Assembly (NCBI RefSeq): GCF_022179325.1
Contig: NZ_BPQQ01000070.1
Span: 1 to 56,777 of the forward strand
Length of the DNA stretch: 56,777 nucleotides
From: Methylobacterium isbiliense
GTDB lineage: Bacteria; Pseudomonadota; Alphaproteobacteria; Rhizobiales; Beijerinckiaceae
Direction of reading: 5' to 3'
In this document: piece after piece, positions 16,697-24,111 of the stretch
Numbering within the stretch: the first letter of the stretch is position 1
Layout: the number at the start of each line of letters is the position of its first letter
Notes under the pieces: generated by a model
The model's database searches: none
What the model was told of the DNA's origin: nothing
What the model saw: the letters and a program-made list of their open reading frames with translations, nothing else
Position numbers and translations under genes: made by a program

Positions 16697-17503
16697 TCAC
16701 AGCCCCGTCGCGCCGCGATGCAGCGCCTCGGCCTGAGGCGTGAAGCGCCCGTCCGGACCGTGCAGCACCAGGGCCGGGCGCAAGGCGAAGGCCGCGCGGC
16801 TGCCGCGCACGCCCTCGATCAGCACCCGGATCGCCGGCGCCTCCGCCCGGGCGTGGACGGGCCGCACCGCGAGCCCGCCGAAGCGGCCGCGCACGGCCGC
16901 GAGGCAGGCCGGCAGGGCATCCGCCCGGTGGATCAGGACCAGCCGGCCCCGCGGGCGCAGGAGGTCGGCGCAGGTGCGCAGCCACGCCTCCAGCCCGCCC
17001 TCCGGCAGGGCGTGGGCGGCCGCCCGCGCGGCCACCGGCGAGGGGCGGTGGCCGGCTCCCTCGAAGAAGGGCGGGTTGGTGAGCACGAGATCGGCCCCGT
17101 CCGGCAGCAGCCCTTGCGCGCGCCGCAGGGCGGCGGGCGCCGTGACGTCGGCCTCCAGCACGCAGGTCCGGTCGGCGAGCCCGTTCAGCGCGGCGTTGGC
17201 GCGCGCCAGCGCCGCGGCCTCGGGATCGCGCTCCACGAGGACGACCCGGCTCCGCGGGGCGGCCTGCGCCACCGCGAGCCCCACCGCCCCGGTGCCGGCC
17301 CCGAGGTCGTAGACGAGGCCCTCCGGCGCCCCCGCCGCCGCCGCGAGCAGGACCGCGTCCGTCCCCGCCCGATGCGCCCCGCGGGCCGGGTGATGCAGGC
17401 GCAGCCGACCGCCGAGCCACTCCTGCGCCGGCCCAAGGGCCGGTGCCGGCCCAAGGGCCGGTGCCGTCCCGGGGGACGGTGCCGTCTCAGGAGCCGGCGG
17501 CAT
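16697..17503 (-). CDS. TrmN6-like tRNA/nucleic-acid N6-adenine methyltransferase
   Basis: A 268-residue class I SAM-dependent methyltransferase. The SAM-binding motif DLGAGTGAVGLAVAQ is at about 66-80 and the catalytic NPPF (VLTNPPFFEG) at 143-146, the signature of N6-adenine methyltransferases of the YfiC/TrmN6 type that modify A37 of tRNA1(Val). GGRLRLHHPARGAHRAGTDA before motif I is also typical. The ATG at 17503 is preferred: it overlaps the upstream DUF2007 gene by 17 bases, implying coupling. Residues 11-26 (PGTAPALGPAPALGPA) are encoded by an 18-bp tandem repeat, an unusual N-terminal extension. Confidence 0.85.
   Translation of the reverse strand: MPPAPETAPSPGTAPALGPAPALGPAQEWLGGRLRLHHPARGAHRAGTDAVLLAAAAGAPEGLVYDLGAGTGAVGLAVAQAAPRSRVVLVERDPEAAALARANAALNGLADRTCVLEADVTAPAALRRAQGLLPDGADLVLTNPPFFEGAGHRPSPVAARAAAHALPEGGLEAWLRTCADLLRPRGRLVLIHRADALPACLAAVRGRFGGLAVRPVHARAEAPAIRVLIEGVRGSRAAFALRPALVLHGPDGRFTPQAEALHRGATGL
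17427..17480. repeat. Tandem 18-bp units, each a palindrome, within the methyltransferase gene
   Basis: Three 18-bp units run at 17427-17444, 17445-17462 and 17463-17480. Units 1 and 2 contain CCGGCCC-AA-GGGCCGG. Unit 3 contains CCGTCCC-GG-GGGACGG, where both arms changed together so pairing is kept. The repeat is translated on the minus strand as an Ala/Pro/Leu/Gly repeat. Confidence 0.9.
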
Positions 17504-17720
17504 CGCGCAGCTCGTGGGCCAAGCCCGCATCCGTGAGGAGGCGCCGCGCCTGCGCGGCATGATCGCCGGGCACCAGGAGGCGGCGCGGGAAGGCGCCGAT
17601 CATGCCCTCCAGCGCGCTGATATGCGCATCGGCGACGAGGACCGGGATCGCAGCCACCTCGAGGAGAGACTGCGCGAAGCCGATCAGCACGATGTCGTTG
17701 GTGCGGAGGATCTCGACCAT
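17487..17720 (-). CDS. DUF2007 family small protein
   Basis: A 77-residue protein: MVEILRTNDIVLIGFAQSLL, then AAIPVLVADAHISALEGMIG, then RRLLVPGDHAAQARRLLTDA. This is the compact fold of DUF2007 (putative signal-transducing proteins related to a PII-like ferredoxin-fold). The length is normal for the family. Its stop lies inside the start of the TrmN6-like gene, so the two form a transcriptional unit. Function unknown; co-occurrence with the methyltransferase gene is common in alphaproteobacteria as far as I recall. Confidence 0.85.
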   Translation of the reverse strand: MVEILRTNDIVLIGFAQSLLEVAAIPVLVADAHISALEGMIGAFPRRLLVPGDHAAQARRLLTDAGLAHELRDAAGS

Positions 17721-17779
17721 GCCCCGTCATGCCCCGGGGCGGGCCGCCGCGCCAGTCCGCGGCCATCGTCGAATCCTTG

Positions 17780-17809
17780 AAATTGACGATTGTTGACAAT
17801 CGTCAATTT
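17780..17809. promoter_or_regulatory. Perfect 30-bp palindrome: likely operator of the RND efflux operon
   Basis: The arms AAATTGACGATTGT and ACAATCGTCAATTT are perfect inverse complements separated by TG. It is strikingly AT-rich for this genome and lies about 70 bases before the adaptor-gene start. TTGAC occurs on both sides of the centre and could serve as a -35 element, so a bound repressor would block the promoter. The TetR-type gene at 22192-22809, last in the operon, is the obvious candidate ligand-responsive repressor (inference). Confidence 0.85.
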
Positions 17810-17881
17810 CCGGTTATCGTGGAGATGCGACGGTCGGGGGCAGCCCCGGCGGCGGCGCTCGATCCGGCCGGAGCCGATCTG

Positions 17882-18979
17882 ATGGCACGCAAGTCCTCAC
17901 TCCCGGTTAACGCAACGCTGGTGATCGCAGCGTCACTCCTCGCCGCTGGTTGCAAGGAGGAGCCCGCCGCCGGCCCAGGCGAGGTGGCGGGCCGGCCCGT
18001 GCTGGTGCAGCGCGTCGCCTTCGAGGATCGGGTGCCGGCGCGCAGCTTCGTCGGAACCATCCGGCCGCGCATCGAGAGCGACCTCGGCTTCCGGGTCCAG
18101 GGCAAGGTGGAGAAGCGCCTCGTCAACGTGGGCGATGCGGTGACGGCGGGCCAGCCGCTCGCGACCCTCGACGTGGTCGACCTGCGCCTCCAGACCGAGC
18201 AGGCGGAGGCCGAGCTGAGCGCCGCCACCGCCTCCCTCGCCCAGGCCGACGCCGACCTCAAGCGCACCCTGACGCTCGCCGGCCAGGGCTGGAGCGCGGC
18301 CTCCACGGTGGATCGCCAGAAGGCCGTGGCGGAGGAGGCGCGCGGGCGCCTGCTGCGGGCCGAGCGGGCGCTGCTGCTCGCGCGCAATGCCGTCTCGTAC
18401 GCGGTGCTCGCCGCGGATGCCGACGGCGTCGTGACCGCCGCCCTCGTCGAGCCCGGCCAGGTCGTGGCCCCGGGGCAGGCGGCGATCCGGCTCGCGCGCA
18501 CCGCCGAGAAGGAGGCGGTGATCGCCATCCCCGAATCCCTGGTGGCGCAGGCCCGCGAGGGCGAGGCGAGCGTCGGGCTGTGGTCGCAGCCGGGGGTGCG
18601 CTACCGCGCCACCCTGCGCGAACTCGCGCCCGCGGCCGACGCCATGACCCGCACCTATCTGGCGCGCTTCTCGCTGCCGCAGGCGGACGCATCGGTCCAG
18701 CTCGGCATGACCGCGACCGTGACGCTGACCGGCGCGAAGACCGAACGGGTGGTGCGGGTGCCGCTCTCGGCCCTGTTCAACCAGGGCGGCGGCGCCTCGG
18801 TCTGGACCGTGGACGGGGAGGGCGCCCTGACGCTCAAACCCGTGACGGTGGCGGCCTACGAGGCGCAGGACGCGCTGGTGAGCGGCGGCCTCGCAGAGGG
18901 CGAGCGCATCGTGCGCCTCGGCGTGCAGAAGCTCGACGCCGCCCAGCGCGTGCGGGTCGTCGACGCACTCCAGTTCTGA
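17882..18979 (+). CDS. RND efflux periplasmic adaptor (membrane fusion lipoprotein)
   Basis: A 365-residue adaptor that bridges an RND pump to an outer-membrane channel. The N-terminus is a lipoprotein signal (VIAASLLAAGC, lipidated Cys24). The lipoyl/barrel-sandwich halves are GFRVQGKVEKRLVNVGDAVT and LAADADGVVTAALVEPGQVV, flanking an alpha-hairpin (about 95-150). A beta-barrel and a membrane-proximal domain follow (VVRVPLSALFNQGG). An earlier in-frame ATG at 17825 lacks a ribosome site; ATG 17882 has GGAG upstream and starts the lipoprotein signal. The pump gene follows after 22 bases. No outer-membrane channel gene is nearby, so a shared TolC-like protein is presumed. Confidence 0.92.
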   Translation: MARKSSLPVNATLVIAASLLAAGCKEEPAAGPGEVAGRPVLVQRVAFEDRVPARSFVGTIRPRIESDLGFRVQGKVEKRLVNVGDAVTAGQPLATLDVVDLRLQTEQAEAELSAATASLAQADADLKRTLTLAGQGWSAASTVDRQKAVAEEARGRLLRAERALLLARNAVSYAVLAADADGVVTAALVEPGQVVAPGQAAIRLARTAEKEAVIAIPESLVAQAREGEASVGLWSQPGVRYRATLRELAPAADAMTRTYLARFSLPQADASVQLGMTATVTLTGAKTERVVRVPLSALFNQGGGASVWTVDGEGALTLKPVTVAAYEAQDALVSGGLAEGERIVRLGVQKLDAAQRVRVVDALQF

Positions 18980-19001
18980 TGAGTGCCGGGAGGACGGTCC
19001 G

Positions 19002-22000
19002 ATGAAGCGCCTCAACCTCTCCGAATGGGCCGTCCGTCACCGGGCCGTGGTGCTGTTCCTGATCCTGGCGGTGGCCGCGAGCGGCACCCTGGCGTTCCTG
19101 CGGCTCGGCCGGGCGGAGGACCCGAACTTCACCATCAAGGTCGCGGTGGTGACGGCGATCTGGCCGGGCGCCACCGCCCGCGAGATGCAGGATCAGGTCG
19201 CCGACCGCATCGAGAAGAAGCTCCAGACGCTGCCCTACTTCGAGAAGGTCGTCACCTTCTCCAAGCCGAGCTTCGCGGCGATGCAGGTCACCTTCCGGGA
19301 CAACACCCCGGCCGGGCAGGTGCCGGCCCTGTTCTACCAGATCCGCAAGAAGATCGACGACGTGCGCGGCGAGTTGCCCGCCGGTCTGATCGGCCCGAAC
19401 GTCAACGACGAGTACGGGGACGTCGATTCGATCCTCTACATGCTGACCGGGGAGGGGGCCGACTACGCGCAGCTGAAGAAGGTGGCGGAGGGCCTGCGCC
19501 AGCGCCTGCTCAAGGCCGACGGCGTCGTCAAGGTGAACCTCTACGGGGTGCAGGACGAGCGCATCTTCGTCGAGTTCAGCCACGCCAAGCTGGCGACGCT
19601 CGGCATCACGCCCCAGACCCTGTTCGAGGCGCTCGCGCGGCAGAACGCCGTGACGCCGGCCGGCACCGTCGAGACGGCGGCGCAGCGCATTCCGCTGCGC
19701 GTCACCGGCGCCCTCGACGGCGTGCGGGCGGTGGCCGAGACGCCCGTGGAGGCGGGCGGGCGCACCTTCCGGCTCGGGGACGTCGCGCGCGTGACCCGCG
19801 GCTTCGTCGACCCGCCGGACTTCCTCGTGCGCCAGACGGGCCGTCCGGCGCTCGGCGTCGGCGTCGTCATGGCGCGGGGCGCCAACATCACGGCCTTCGG
19901 CGCGGAGGTGGGGGCGGCCGCGCGCGAGTTCATGGGGGCGGTGCCGCAGGGCATCGACCTGACGCAGATCGCCGACCAGCCGAAGGTGGTGGCGGAGGCC
20001 CTGTCCGAGTTCGAGCGCTCGTTCCTCGAAGCGCTGGTGATCGTGCTCGCGGTGAGCTTCCTGTCGCTCGGCTGGCGCACCGGCATCGTGGTGGCGCTGT
20101 CGGTTCCGCTCGTGCTGGCGCTGACCTTCGTGGTGATGCAGGCGCTCGGCATCGACCTCCACCGCATCACGCTGGGCGCGCTCATCATCGCGCTCGGGCT
20201 CCTCGTCGACGACGCGATCATCGCCGTGGAGATGATGGTGGTGAAGATGGAGCAGGGCGTCGACCGCCTGCGCGCCGCGGCCTTCGCCTGGGACTCCACC
20301 GCCTTCCCGATGCTCACCGGCACGCTCGTGACGGTGGCGGGCTTCCTGCCGGTGGGCTTCGCCAACTCGGCGGTGGGCGAGTATGCGGGCGGCATCTTCT
20401 GGGTGGTGGCGATCGCGCTCGTCGCCTCGTGGTTCGTGGCGGTGATCTTCACCCCGTACCTCGGCGTGCTGCTGCTGCCGAAGGACCTCGCCAGAGGGCA
20501 CGCGAAGGGGCACGGCGCGCACGCCGATCCGGACGCGCTCTACGACACCCGCACCTACCGGATCCTGCGCCGCCTGATCCGCGCCTGCACGCGGCGGCGG
20601 CTCGCCACCATCGGGGCCACCCTGGGCATCTTCGCGGCGGCGGTGGTGGGCTTCGGCCACGTGCAGCAGCAGTTCTTCCCGCTCTCCGAGCGGCCCGAAC
20701 TCTTCCTGCAGCTGCGGCTACCGCAAGGCAGCGCCATCGGCACGACGGGGGCGGTGGTGCGCGAGGCCGAGGCGCTGCTCGGCCGGGACGATCCCGACAT
20801 CGCCACCTACACGGCCTATGTCGGGCAGGGGAGCCCCCGCTTCTGGCTCGGCCTCAACCCGGAACTGCCGAACGAGGCCTATGCGGAGATCGTGATCGTC
20901 GCCCGCGGCGTCGCCGCGCGCGAGCGGGTCAAGGCGCGGATCGAGAAGGCGGTGGCCGCGGGCGCGCTGTCCCAGGCGCGGGTGCGGGTCGACCGGTTCA
21001 ACTTCGGCCCGCCGGTGGGCTTCCCCGTGCAGTTCCGCGTCGTCGGCCCCGACCCGATGCGGGTGCGCGAGATCGCCTATCAGGTCCGCGACGCGGTGCG
21101 GCGCAACGGCTCGATCGTGGAGGCGCAGCTCGACTGGAACGAGATGACGCCGTCGCTGCGCCTCGTCGTCGACCAGGAGCGGGCGCGGGCCTTCGGGCTC
21201 AACGTGCAGGACGTGTCGCAGACGCTCCAGACGCTGCTCTCGGGCGTCACCGTGACGACGGTGCGCGACGGGATCGAGCAGGTGGGCGTCGTGGCCCGCG
21301 CGGTGCCGGGCGAGCGGCTCGACCTCGGCCGCATCGGGGATCTCACGGTGCTCGCCCGCGGCGGCGTGGCGGTGCCGGTGGCGCAGGTGGCGCGCCTCGA
21401 CACCACGCACGAGGAGCCGATCCTGTGGCGGCGCAACCGCGACATGGCCATCACCGTGCGGGCGGACGTGGTCGACGGCGTGCAGCCGCCCGACGTGACG
21501 GGGGCGATCTGGCCCACCCTCAAGCCGATCCGGGACGGGCTGGCGCCCGGCTACCGCCTGGAGATCGGCGGCGCGGTGGAGGAATCCACCAAGGCCAACG
21601 CCTCGCTGTTCATCCTCTTCCCGGTGATGATCCTGGCGATGCTGACGCTCCTGATGATCCAGCTCCAGAGCTTCTCGCGCCTGATCCTCGTCTTCCTGAC
21701 CGCCCCGCTCGGGCTGATCGGCGCCTCGCTCGGCCTCAACCTCGCGGGGATGCCCTTCGGCTTCGTGGCGCTGCTCGGCCTGATCGCGCTCGCCGGCATG
21801 ATCATGCGCAACGCCGTGATCCTCGTCGACCAGATCGAGGCCGACGTCGCCGCCGGCCATCACGCGCGCGGCGAGGCGATCGTGGAGGCCACCGTGCGGC
21901 GCGCGCGGCCCGTGGTGCTCACCGCGCTCGCCGCGATCCTGGCGATGATCCCGCTCACCCGCTCGGCCTTCTGGGGGCCGATGGCGATCACCATCATGGG

Positions 22001-22142
22001 GGGCCTGTTCGTCGCGACCTTCCTGACCCTGTTCTTCTTCCCGGCACTCTACGCGTGGTGGTATCGCCGCCGCCTGGACGAGGGTGGACAACCTGAGGAG
22101 GTGCGTCACACTGTGGTGCCGTTGGCGATCGCAGCCGAATGA
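19002..22142 (+). CDS. RND family efflux pump, inner-membrane permease
   Basis: A 1046-residue AcrB-superfamily proton/drug antiporter. It shows the expected internal duplication: two periplasmic domains and twelve transmembrane helices. The first half carries LGALIIALGLLVDDAIIAVE with the paired aspartates of helix 4 needed for proton coupling. The second half carries VALLGLIALAGMIMRNAVIL. The N-terminus (LSEWAVRHRAVVLFLILAVA) and GRAEDPNFTIK with TAIWPGATAREM resemble the HAE1-related subgroup with lipophilic or metabolite substrates rather than classical AcrB. It is the second gene of an operon with the upstream adaptor and downstream TetR. Substrate cannot be deduced. Confidence 0.94.
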   Translation: MKRLNLSEWAVRHRAVVLFLILAVAASGTLAFLRLGRAEDPNFTIKVAVVTAIWPGATAREMQDQVADRIEKKLQTLPYFEKVVTFSKPSFAAMQVTFRDNTPAGQVPALFYQIRKKIDDVRGELPAGLIGPNVNDEYGDVDSILYMLTGEGADYAQLKKVAEGLRQRLLKADGVVKVNLYGVQDERIFVEFSHAKLATLGITPQTLFEALARQNAVTPAGTVETAAQRIPLRVTGALDGVRAVAETPVEAGGRTFRLGDVARVTRGFVDPPDFLVRQTGRPALGVGVVMARGANITAFGAEVGAAAREFMGAVPQGIDLTQIADQPKVVAEALSEFERSFLEALVIVLAVSFLSLGWRTGIVVALSVPLVLALTFVVMQALGIDLHRITLGALIIALGLLVDDAIIAVEMMVVKMEQGVDRLRAAAFAWDSTAFPMLTGTLVTVAGFLPVGFANSAVGEYAGGIFWVVAIALVASWFVAVIFTPYLGVLLLPKDLARGHAKGHGAHADPDALYDTRTYRILRRLIRACTRRRLATIGATLGIFAAAVVGFGHVQQQFFPLSERPELFLQLRLPQGSAIGTTGAVVREAEALLGRDDPDIATYTAYVGQGSPRFWLGLNPELPNEAYAEIVIVARGVAARERVKARIEKAVAAGALSQARVRVDRFNFGPPVGFPVQFRVVGPDPMRVREIAYQVRDAVRRNGSIVEAQLDWNEMTPSLRLVVDQERARAFGLNVQDVSQTLQTLLSGVTVTTVRDGIEQVGVVARAVPGERLDLGRIGDLTVLARGGVAVPVAQVARLDTTHEEPILWRRNRDMAITVRADVVDGVQPPDVTGAIWPTLKPIRDGLAPGYRLEIGGAVEESTKANASLFILFPVMILAMLTLLMIQLQSFSRLILVFLTAPLGLIGASLGLNLAGMPFGFVALLGLIALAGMIMRNAVILVDQIEADVAAGHHARGEAIVEATVRRARPVVLTALAAILAMIPLTRSAFWGPMAITIMGGLFVATFLTLFFFPALYAWWYRRRLDEGGQPEEVRHTVVPLAIAAE

Positions 22143-22191
22143 CGACGCATCGACCCGCCCAGCCGTTGCCCTGCCGAATGGTTCGTTGGCC

Positions 22192-22809
22192 ATGACGATG
22201 CAGACCCCCACCCGGGACACGACGGCCTCCGCCGGCAGCGACCTGCGCTGCCGCATCCTCGCCATCGCGGAGCGCCTTTTTCGCGACATGGGCTACCGCA
22301 AGACCACCGTGGCGGACATCGCCTCGGTGCTGCGCATGAGCCCCGGCAACGTCTACCGGTTCTTCCCCTCGAAGAAGGCGCTCAACGAGGCGGTGGCCGA
22401 CCGGCTGCTCGGCGACATCGAGGCGGAGCTGGAGCGGATCGTCGCGCAGGCCGACGTGCCGGCGGCCGAGCGCCTGCGCACCTTCGTGGCCGCCCTCCAC
22501 CGGATGAGCGAACAGCAATTCACCGCCAACCGCCGCATGCACGAGATGGTGGAGGTGGCGATGGCGGAGAGCTGGGAGGTGATCCACCGCCACATCGAGG
22601 GCGTCGACCGCCTGCTCTGCCGCCTCGTGGCCGAGGGGGCGCAGTCCGGCGAGTTCGCCGTGGAGGACCCGATGGTGGCCGCGCGCTGCGTCCACGCGGC
22701 GATCGTGCGCTTCTGCCATCCGGCCCTGATCGCCCAATGCGCCGACGAGGCCGGTCCCACCCTCGAGCAGATGACCGCCTTCCTGCTCGCGGGCCTGCGG
22801 GCGGCTTGA
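22192..22809 (+). CDS. TetR-family repressor of the RND operon
   Basis: A 205-residue TetR-family protein. The DNA-binding domain occupies about 18-65: RCRILAIAERLFRDMGYRKT, then VADIASVLRMSPGNVYRFFP and SKKALNEAV. The C-terminal ligand domain is unrelated in sequence to well-known members. An in-frame GTG at 22084 would overlap the pump gene, but ATG 22192 gives a normal-length N-terminus; its ribosome site is weak. Its position directly after the pump and the perfect palindrome at 17780-17809 suggest that it represses the operon, including itself, until an effluxed ligand binds. Confidence 0.88.
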   Translation: MTMQTPTRDTTASAGSDLRCRILAIAERLFRDMGYRKTTVADIASVLRMSPGNVYRFFPSKKALNEAVADRLLGDIEAELERIVAQADVPAAERLRTFVAALHRMSEQQFTANRRMHEMVEVAMAESWEVIHRHIEGVDRLLCRLVAEGAQSGEFAVEDPMVAARCVHAAIVRFCHPALIAQCADEAGPTLEQMTAFLLAGLRAA

Positions 22810-22823
22810 GACCTCTCGTCCTT

Positions 22824-22846
22824 GCGGCAAGCTTGCGTGTTGCCGC
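22824..22846. terminator. Hairpin between tetR and the polyprenyl synthase gene
   Basis: GCGGCAA and TTGCCGC are inverse complements with a 9-base loop, 15 bases after the tetR stop. This may end the efflux transcript; no T-tract follows. Confidence 0.4.
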
Positions 22847-22926
22847 GGCAGCGGAACGCGTGCAAAGGGGGCCTCACGCCCCGGATCGTGGCCGGCGGCC
22901 GCTGGCAACCAGGAGAGAGCGCGCGC

Positions 22927-23982
22927 GTGGGCGTCGTCCTTCCCTTCGAAGAGAAACCCTCCGACCCGGAGGCGAGCCTCAACGACCTCGTCGCGCTGGT
23001 GGCGGGCGGCATGGACCGGGTGAACGCGATGATCCTGTCGCGCACCGGCTCCGAGGTCGCGATGATCCCGGAGGTCGCCAACCACCTCATCGCCTCGGGC
23101 GGCAAGCGCCTGCGGCCGATCCTGACCCTCGCCACCGCGCAGCTCTGCGGCTACGCCGCGGCGGAGGGCGGCCGCGCCGCGGAGAGCGGCCGGGACGGCG
23201 ACGTGAAGCTCGCGGCGAGCGTCGAGTTCATGCACACGGCGACGCTGCTCCACGACGACGTGGTGGACGAGAGCGACATGCGCCGCGGCCGGGTGGCGGC
23301 CCGCATCAAGTGGGGCAACCAGGCGAGCGTGCTCGTCGGCGACTTCCTGCTCGGCCAAGCCTTCAAGATGATGGTCGAGGTGGGGTCCCTGCGCGCCCTC
23401 GACATCCTCTCCTCGGCCGCCGCCGTGATCGCCGAGGGCGAGGTGATGCAGCTCGGCGCGGCCAAGAACACCGAGACGACCGAGGACGAGTACCTCGCGG
23501 TGATCCGCGCCAAGACGGCCGAACTGTTCGCCGCCGCCTGCGAGGTCGGGCCGGTGCTGGCCGGGCGCCCGAAATCCGAGGCCGCCGCCTGCCGCAGCTA
23601 CGGCATGAACCTCGGCATCGCCTTCCAGCTCGTGGACGACGCCCTCGATTACGGCGGCACCAGCGCCGACCTCGGCAAGAACGTCGGCGACGATTTTCGC
23701 GAGGGCAAGATCACCCTGCCGATCGTGCTGTCCTTCCGCCGCGGCACCGCCGAGGAGCGGGAGTTCTGGCGCCGCACCCTGGAGCGGGGCGAGATCGACG
23801 AGGCCCGCGACCTCGACACGGCCATCGGCATCATGCGCCGCCACCGGGCGCTGGAGGACACGATCGAGCGCGCCCGCCATTACGGGGCGATCGCCCGCGA
23901 CGCGCTGGCCCTGTTTCCCGACGCGCCGATGAAGCGGGCGCTGCTCCAGGCGGTGGATTTCTGCATCGCCCGGGCACATTGA
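22927..23982 (+). CDS. ispB: Polyprenyl (octaprenyl/decaprenyl-type) diphosphate synthase
   Basis: A 351-residue trans-isoprenyl diphosphate synthase that builds the long side chain of ubiquinone by adding isopentenyl diphosphate units. The first aspartate-rich motif (LLHDDVVDESD, Asp110-Asp114) and the second (LVDDALDYGG, Asp237-Asp241) are intact, as is ASGGKRLRPILTLAT (57-70). GTG 22927 with GGAGAG nine bases upstream is preferred over the far-upstream start at 22822, whose extra residues look noncoding. Chain length (C50 expected in Methylobacterium-like bacteria) cannot be read from the sequence with certainty. Its product would serve the quinone used by EtfQO (30013-31677). Confidence 0.92.
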   Translation: MGVVLPFEEKPSDPEASLNDLVALVAGGMDRVNAMILSRTGSEVAMIPEVANHLIASGGKRLRPILTLATAQLCGYAAAEGGRAAESGRDGDVKLAASVEFMHTATLLHDDVVDESDMRRGRVAARIKWGNQASVLVGDFLLGQAFKMMVEVGSLRALDILSSAAAVIAEGEVMQLGAAKNTETTEDEYLAVIRAKTAELFAAACEVGPVLAGRPKSEAAACRSYGMNLGIAFQLVDDALDYGGTSADLGKNVGDDFREGKITLPIVLSFRRGTAEEREFWRRTLERGEIDEARDLDTAIGIMRRHRALEDTIERARHYGAIARDALALFPDAPMKRALLQAVDFCIARAH

Positions 23983-24111
23983 CGCGCCGTCACGCGGACG
24001 CCACCAAAGCCGGCTATGCAGGGCGGCGCGGCGTCGCCCCGTGACGCGGCCTCGCCCGAGCGGGCGGGCCGCCCGGCCTGCCGCGTGCGATCGTCCGAGG
24101 GCTTGCCCGCC

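Noticed and set aside
18834-20660. 608-residue minus-strand frame opposite the RND pump
   Set aside because: His/Arg/Asp-rich shadow of the pump gene with no family resemblance.
18983-22096. 1037-residue plus-strand frame overlapping the RND pump in another frame
   Set aside because: Extremely Arg/Gly/Ala/Pro-rich; a +1-frame shadow of the pump.
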